Origin: Piscinibacter gummiphilus
GTDB lineage: Bacteria; Pseudomonadota; Gammaproteobacteria; Burkholderiales; Burkholderiaceae_C
Direction: 5' to 3'
Assembly: GCF_032681285.1 (NCBI RefSeq)
Contig: NZ_CP136336.1
Span: forward strand, 372,001-436,000
Length of the DNA stretch: 64,000 nt
Within the stretch, counting starts at the first letter, position 1; every line of letters begins with the position of its first letter. Under the pieces are notes generated by a model, which searched no databases, had not been told where the DNA came from, and saw only the letters and a list, made by a program, of their open reading frames with translations. The translations under genes and the position numbers were made by a program. This document shows, piece after piece, positions 60,163 to 64,000 of this stretch.

Positions 60163-60903
60163 ATGACAACCCCCTTGCTGAAAGTCAGCAACCTCCAAGC
60201 CGCCTACGGCCACGCCGAAGTCCTCCACGGCCTCACCTTCGAAGCCCAACGCGGCACCGTCGTCACCGTCATCGGCCCCAATGGCGCCGGCAAGAGCACC
60301 CTGCTCAACGCCCTGATGGGCGTGATGCCCTCGAAGGGCGAGATCGCTTACGACGGCAAGCCGATCGAGAAGCGCAGCCTCGAAGAGCGCGTGATGCAAG
60401 GCATCGCCCTCGTGCCGGAAACGCGAGCGCTCTTCTCCACCATGCCGGTTGAAGACAACCTCCTGCTCGGCGCCTACCGCCACGTGCGCCAGGGCCCGAA
60501 GGCGGCGCGCGACACGATGGAGGAAGTCTTCACCCGCTTCCCGCGCTTGAAGGAGCGCCGCAAGCAACTGGCCGGCACGCTCTCGGGCGGCGAGCGCCAG
60601 ATGTTGGCCGTCGGCCGCGCGCTGATGAGCAAGCCGCAGCTCCTGATGCTCGACGAGCCGTCGCTCGGCCTCGCCCCGCTGATCGTGAAGGAGGTGTTCC
60701 GCACCATCGCCGACCTGCGCGCGACCGGCGTGACCATCCTGCTGGTCGAGCAGAACGCGCGCGCCGCGCTCGAAGTGGCCGACCACGGCTACGTGCTCGA
60801 GATGGGCGAGATCGCCCTCAGCGGCCCGGCCGCCGAGCTGGCGAAAGACCCACGGGTGATCGACACCTACCTCGGTGCCGCCCGCAAGAAGGCCGAAGCC
60901 TGA
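60163..60903 (+). CDS. ABC transporter ATPase (LivF-like)
   Basis: 246 residues. Walker [10 protein letters not shown] lies at about residues 39-47, the signature is LSGGERQMLAVGRALM, and Walker B is LLMLDEPSLGLAPLI. The H-loop region reads TGVTILLVEQNARAALEVAD. It is the second ATPase of the importer and pairs with the LivG half of the upstream fusion. The gene begins 13 bases after the palindromic element, so its transcription must cross or start near that repeat. The acyl-CoA dehydrogenase gene begins 10 bases after its stop. Confidence 0.95.
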   Translation: MTTPLLKVSNLQAAYGHAEVLHGLTFEAQRGTVVTVIGPNGAGKSTLLNALMGVMPSKGEIAYDGKPIEKRSLEERVMQGIALVPETRALFSTMPVEDNLLLGAYRHVRQGPKAARDTMEEVFTRFPRLKERRKQLAGTLSGGERQMLAVGRALMSKPQLLMLDEPSLGLAPLIVKEVFRTIADLRATGVTILLVEQNARAALEVADHGYVLEMGEIALSGPAAELAKDPRVIDTYLGAARKKAEA

Positions 60904-60913
60904 GCCGTCGACC

Positions 60914-62656
60914 ATGTGGCAGTACCACCCCCCGCTGCGTGACATCCGCTTCGTCACCGAAGAGTTGCTGAACCTGCCCGCGCAGTGGGCGCAGATCCCG
61001 GCCTTCGCCGAGGTCGATGCCGACACCGCGCGCCAGGTGATCGAAGAGGCGGGCAAGTTCGCCTCCGAAGTCCTCGGGCCGCTCAACGCGGTGGGTGACG
61101 TCGAAGGCTGCACGCTGAAAGACGGCATCGTCACCACGCCCAAAGGTTTCCGCGAGGCGTACCAGGCCTTCGTGCAGGCCGGCTGGCCAGCGCTCGCGTG
61201 CGAGCCCGAAGTCGGTGGCCAGGGCCTGCCGCAGTCGCTCAACGCGGTGCTGCACGAGATGCTCAACTCGGCCAACCACGCCTGGAACATGTACCCGGGC
61301 CTGCTGCACGGCGCCTACGAGAGCCTGCTCGCGCATGCCACGCCGGAGCTCAAGGCGCGCTACCTGCCCAAGGTGGTGAGCGGCGAGTGGCTCTCCACCA
61401 TGTGCCTCACCGAAGCGCACGCCGGCTCCGACCTCGGCCTCCTGAAGACCCGCGCCGAGCCGCAGCCCGACGGCAGCTACCGCGTGAGCGGCACCAAGAT
61501 CTTCATCTCGGGCGGCGAGCACGACCTCACCGACAACATCGTGCACATGGTGCTCGCGCGCATCGCCGGTGCGCCGGCCGGCACGAAAGGGCTGTCGCTC
61601 TTCCTCGTGCCCAAGGTGATGCCCGATGGCTCACGCAACACGCTGCGTTGCGACGGCCTCGAAAAGAAGATGGGCATCAAGGGCAGCGCCACCTGCGTGA
61701 TGAGTTTCGAGGGCGCGACGGGCTGGCTGGTGGGCGACGTGAACCGCGGCCTCGCGGGCATGTTCGTGATGATGAACGCGGCGCGCTTGCACGTCGGCCT
61801 GCAGGGCGTGGGCCACGCCGAGAGTGCGTACCAGAACGCGCTGGCCTACGCGCTGGAGCGGGTGCAGATGCGCGCGCCGCTGCGCTCGCCCGAGCGCAAG
61901 GTCGCCGAGGCCGACCCGATCGCGCTGCACCCGGCCGTGCGCCACAACCTGCTGCGCCAGCGGGCGCTGCTCGAAGGCGGCCGGCTGCTCGCCTATGAAA
62001 CCGCGCACCTGCTCGACATCGCCGAGCGTCACCCCGACGAAGCCGTGCGCCACGTCGCGCACGACGAGGTCTCGTTGCTCACGCCGATCTGCAAGGCCTT
62101 CCTCACCGACAACGGCTTTGCCGCCGCGCAGGCGGCGCAGCAGGTCTACGGTGGCCACGGCTACATCCATGACTACGGCGTGGAGCAGTGCGTGCGCGAC
62201 AGCCGCATCTCGCGCATCTACGAAGGCACCAACGAGATCCAGGCGATCGACCTGCTGGTGCGCAAGGTGGTGGCCGATGGCGGCGTGAAACTCGCCGGCC
62301 TCATTGAACGTTTGCAGCGCGAGCTGCCCACGGGCGAGCTCGCCGCGCGGGTGCAACCCTGGCTCGCCAACTGGCAGCAGGCCACACAGCAACTGCTGAA
62401 GCACTCGGCGAGCGACGCCGAATTGCCGTACCGCGTGGCCGACGACTACCTGCGCCTGGCCGGCCTCGTGCTGCTCGCGCAGGGCTGGGCGCGCGCCGAG
62501 GCGGTGGCCGCGTCTCACGCCACGCCGTTCCACACGGCCAAGCGCGAGACGGCGCAGTACTACCTCGACTACCTGCTGCCCGAAGCCGGCCTCTGCCTCG
62601 CGCGCATCCGCGCAGGGCAAAATCCGCTGCCTCAGCTCTCCGCCCCCTCCGCATGA
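60914..62656 (+). CDS. Acyl-CoA dehydrogenase (long, ~580-residue type)
   Basis: 580 residues from the ATG at 60914. The N-terminal extension ([20 protein letters not shown]) and length match the DmdC/FadE-like subgroup. FAD/substrate motifs are [18 protein letters not shown] and [20 protein letters not shown]. The catalytic Glu is expected in [16 protein letters not shown]. It would introduce the alpha-beta double bond in a saturated arylpropanoyl-CoA, feeding the hydratase. This lets the pathway use dihydro (phenylpropanoate) substrates as well as cinnamates. It overlaps marR by ATGA. Confidence 0.93.
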   Translation: MWQYHPPLRDIRFVTEELLNLPAQWAQIPAFAEVDADTARQVIEEAGKFASEVLGPLNAVGDVEGCTLKDGIVTTPKGFREAYQAFVQAGWPALACEPEVGGQGLPQSLNAVLHEMLNSANHAWNMYPGLLHGAYESLLAHATPELKARYLPKVVSGEWLSTMCLTEAHAGSDLGLLKTRAEPQPDGSYRVSGTKIFISGGEHDLTDNIVHMVLARIAGAPAGTKGLSLFLVPKVMPDGSRNTLRCDGLEKKMGIKGSATCVMSFEGATGWLVGDVNRGLAGMFVMMNAARLHVGLQGVGHAESAYQNALAYALERVQMRAPLRSPERKVAEADPIALHPAVRHNLLRQRALLEGGRLLAYETAHLLDIAERHPDEAVRHVAHDEVSLLTPICKAFLTDNGFAAAQAAQQVYGGHGYIHDYGVEQCVRDSRISRIYEGTNEIQAIDLLVRKVVADGGVKLAGLIERLQRELPTGELAARVQPWLANWQQATQQLLKHSASDAELPYRVADDYLRLAGLVLLAQGWARAEAVAASHATPFHTAKRETAQYYLDYLLPEAGLCLARIRAGQNPLPQLSAPSA

Positions 62657-63150
62657 ACGCCCCCGAGCTTGCTGCCGACGAGACCCTGGAACCGCGCGCC
62701 CGCTCAGGCCCGCTCGACCAGGCCCGCCTCACGCACCTGATGGGCTATGCGGCCACGCGGGCGTCGGTCGCGTTGAAGAAGGTGTTCGCCAAGCACCTGG
62801 GGCCGCTGCAGCTGAAGGCGGTGGAGTTCTCCATCCTCGTGCTCGTGGCGTCGAACGAGAACGTGAACCAGAAGCAGCTCGGGCAAGCGCTCGATGTCTC
62901 GCCACCCAACCTCGCCGTCACGCTCGACCGCATGGTCGAGCGCGGCTGGGTCGAGCGGGTGCGCAGCACCGAAGACCGCCGCTCGCAGATCGTGGTGCTC
63001 ACGAAGGCCGGCCAGCAGCTGGTGCAGCGTGCCGAGAAGATCGCCGCGACGATGGAGAACGAAGCCCTCTCCGTGCTCTCGCCGGCCGAGCGGCTGCTGC
63101 TGCTCGAACTGCTGCTCAAGGTCTCGCAGCCGCGCCCGCGCCGCGGCTGA
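62653..63150 (+). CDS. MarR-family transcriptional regulator
   Basis: 165 residues, start overlapping the acyl-CoA dehydrogenase stop. The winged helix-turn-helix is visible: NQKQLGQALDVSPPNLAVTL as the recognition region, then the wing RVRSTEDRRSQIVVLTKAGQ with the conserved Asp-Arg-Arg. A helical dimerisation region lies at both ends. MarR proteins of similar operons (for example CouR of Rhodopseudomonas) respond to hydroxycinnamoyl-CoA. Its position as the last gene suggests feedback control of the operon, perhaps through the dyad at 50008-50025. Confidence 0.92.
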   Translation: MNAPELAADETLEPRARSGPLDQARLTHLMGYAATRASVALKKVFAKHLGPLQLKAVEFSILVLVASNENVNQKQLGQALDVSPPNLAVTLDRMVERGWVERVRSTEDRRSQIVVLTKAGQQLVQRAEKIAATMENEALSVLSPAERLLLLELLLKVSQPRPRRG

Positions 63151-63222
63151 TCCGGCCGCGTTCCTCCCCACCGCGTTGCTCCTGAAGGCAAACCCGTATG
63201 GGCCGGGCTGCCGCATTGCCCT

Positions 63223-63252
63223 ATAACGAAAACAAAAGATCAATAACGAAAA
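63223..63252. promoter_or_regulatory. Direct repeat ATAACGAAAA upstream of the hydrolase gene
   Basis: ATAACGAAAA occurs at 63223-63232 and 63243-63252, a 20-base period, on the same face of the helix, in an AT-rich stretch about 75-100 bases before the start at 63326. It may be an activator binding site; no binder is identified. Confidence 0.4.
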
Positions 63253-63325
63253 GAGAAGCGACAAGTACGAGCAAAATCGCAAATAAGCGAGCAGGGGTGG
63301 AGGGCAACACCAGGAGACAACCACC

Positions 63326-64000
63326 ATGTTCACGCGATTCGCATCCCGCCCCTGGCGGGGCTTGATCGGCGCTGCGGCCCTGTGTGCCGCTGCCGGCGCC
63401 ACGGCGGCCGGCACGCCGTTGCCGAGCGTCACCGGCCCGGTGCCGGCCACGGCCACGAGCTACCCCTTCGGCGCGGCCGACCACACCTTGAAGCCGCAGC
63501 AGCTGTGGAAGCTCGGCTACGTCGAAGAAGAGTTCTTCATCAGCGGCAAGGCCAACGTCTATGAGTGGCCGGCGCCCGGCCCGGCGGTCGTGCGCACGGC
63601 CGATGCGCCGTACACCACCCGCGCGCTGGTGCGCCGCCCGGCGCATGGGCACCGCTTCAGCGGCAACGTGATCGTCGAGCTGCTGAACCCGTCGAACCTC
63701 TTCGACCTCAACATCGGCTGGGGCCTCTCGGGCGACCACTTCGTGCGCCAGGGTGACGTGTGGGTGGGCGTGACGGTGAAGCCGGTCTCGATGGTGTCGC
63801 TCCAGACCTTCAACCCGACGCGCTACGCGCCGCTGTCGCTTGCCAACCCGCTGCCGCTGGACCACCCGGACAACTGCGCGACGGTCGCGGCCGACAGCTC
63901 GCGCAGCACCGAGAACGGCCTCGCCTGGGACATCTACAGCCAGACGGCCGCCTGGCTGCGCAGCCAGGACAAGAGCAACCCGCTGCGCCGCGCCCGGGGC
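63326..64000 (+). CDS. Alpha/beta hydrolase domain-containing exported protein, 3'-truncated by window edge
   Basis: 225 residues visible from the ATG at 63326 (AGGAGA upstream); the frame runs off the window. A signal peptide (about residues 1-28, ending GATAAG) precedes YPFGAADHTLKPQQLWKLGY, YEEEFFISG-like and RRPAHGHRFSGNVIVELLNP segments. These match the N-terminal part of the alpha/beta hydrolase domain family PF20091 as I remember it. The nucleophile lies beyond the edge. It is the third exported esterase-like protein near the aromatic operon, after the tannase-like and DUF6351 lipoproteins. Substrate unknown. Confidence 0.8.
   Translation, partial: MFTRFASRPWRGLIGAAALCAAAGATAAGTPLPSVTGPVPATATSYPFGAADHTLKPQQLWKLGYVEEEFFISGKANVYEWPAPGPAVVRTADAPYTTRALVRRPAHGHRFSGNVIVELLNPSNLFDLNIGWGLSGDHFVRQGDVWVGVTVKPVSMVSLQTFNPTRYAPLSLANPLPLDHPDNCATVAADSSRSTENGLAWDIYSQTAAWLRSQDKSNPLRRARG

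Overview
This is a GC-rich chromosomal window (my impression is high-60s to about 70 percent GC) with dense genes, ATGA/GTGA stop-start overlaps, GTG and TTG starts, and long antisense shadow ORFs. Gene content points to a betaproteobacterium of the order Burkholderiales, probably near the Rubrivivax/Leptothrix/Rhizobacter/Roseateles group: glnE next to a nitrilase-family gene, PEP-CTERM and GlyGly-CTERM sorting signals, fused LivM-LivG, and Burkholderiales-type intergenic repeats. I saw no rRNA, tRNA, CRISPR array, prophage or transposase gene.

Layout. 1-11.2 kb is mostly housekeeping and stress genes: a truncated FAD oxidoreductase, glutathione peroxidase, a diiron ferritin-like protein, a glutathione S-transferase, hldE2, an EamA exporter, a rhombosortase, glnE, a nitrilase-like amidase, a Ubi-type hydroxylase and an orphan PEP-CTERM protein. 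11.2-17.3 kb is a tight five-gene operon: SPFH/SHOCT protein, DUF4178 zinc-ribbon protein, a single-unit DUF350 protein, a membrane-embedded aminopropyltransferase and a Tat/lipoprotein FAD amine oxidase. It reads as a polyamine-linked envelope system. 17.3-25.7 kb has pepP, a PH-like membrane protein, a CDF metal exporter, an SDR, murU, speD, tkt and gapA. 25.9-29.6 kb carries two tandem secreted S8 proteases with GlyGly-CTERM tails, the expected substrates of the rhombosortase about 20 kb upstream. 29.6-42.2 kb has a SPOR-like protein, birA, a SET-domain methyltransferase divergent from topB across a Z-DNA-prone tract, two tandem outer-membrane proteins, an AEC transporter, an alpha/beta hydrolase, a pnuC-nadR NAD salvage pair with a PaaK-like ligase, and a second SDR.

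42.3-64 kb is catabolic. After a chemoreceptor with a cytoplasmic C-terminal Cache-like domain come a tannase/feruloyl-esterase lipoprotein, a DUF6351 lipoprotein and a fused CoA-transferase. A long operon follows: enoyl-CoA hydratase, feruloyl-CoA-synthase-like ligase, thiolase, SDR, 4-hydroxybenzoyl-CoA-type thioesterase, branched-chain/aromatic ABC importer (SBP, LivH, LivMG fusion, LivF), acyl-CoA dehydrogenase and MarR regulator. Together these suggest uptake and CoA-dependent beta-oxidative side-chain shortening of hydroxycinnamates or phenylpropanoids, ending in a hydroxybenzoate. A palindromic operator-like site lies at the divergent promoter. A 659-bp imperfect palindromic repeat element interrupts the operon between livG and livF.

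The strongest leads are the polyamine/SPFH operon, the rhombosortase with its two candidate substrates, the palindromic element with compensating hairpins, and the SET/TopB pair with a histone-H1-like TopB tail.
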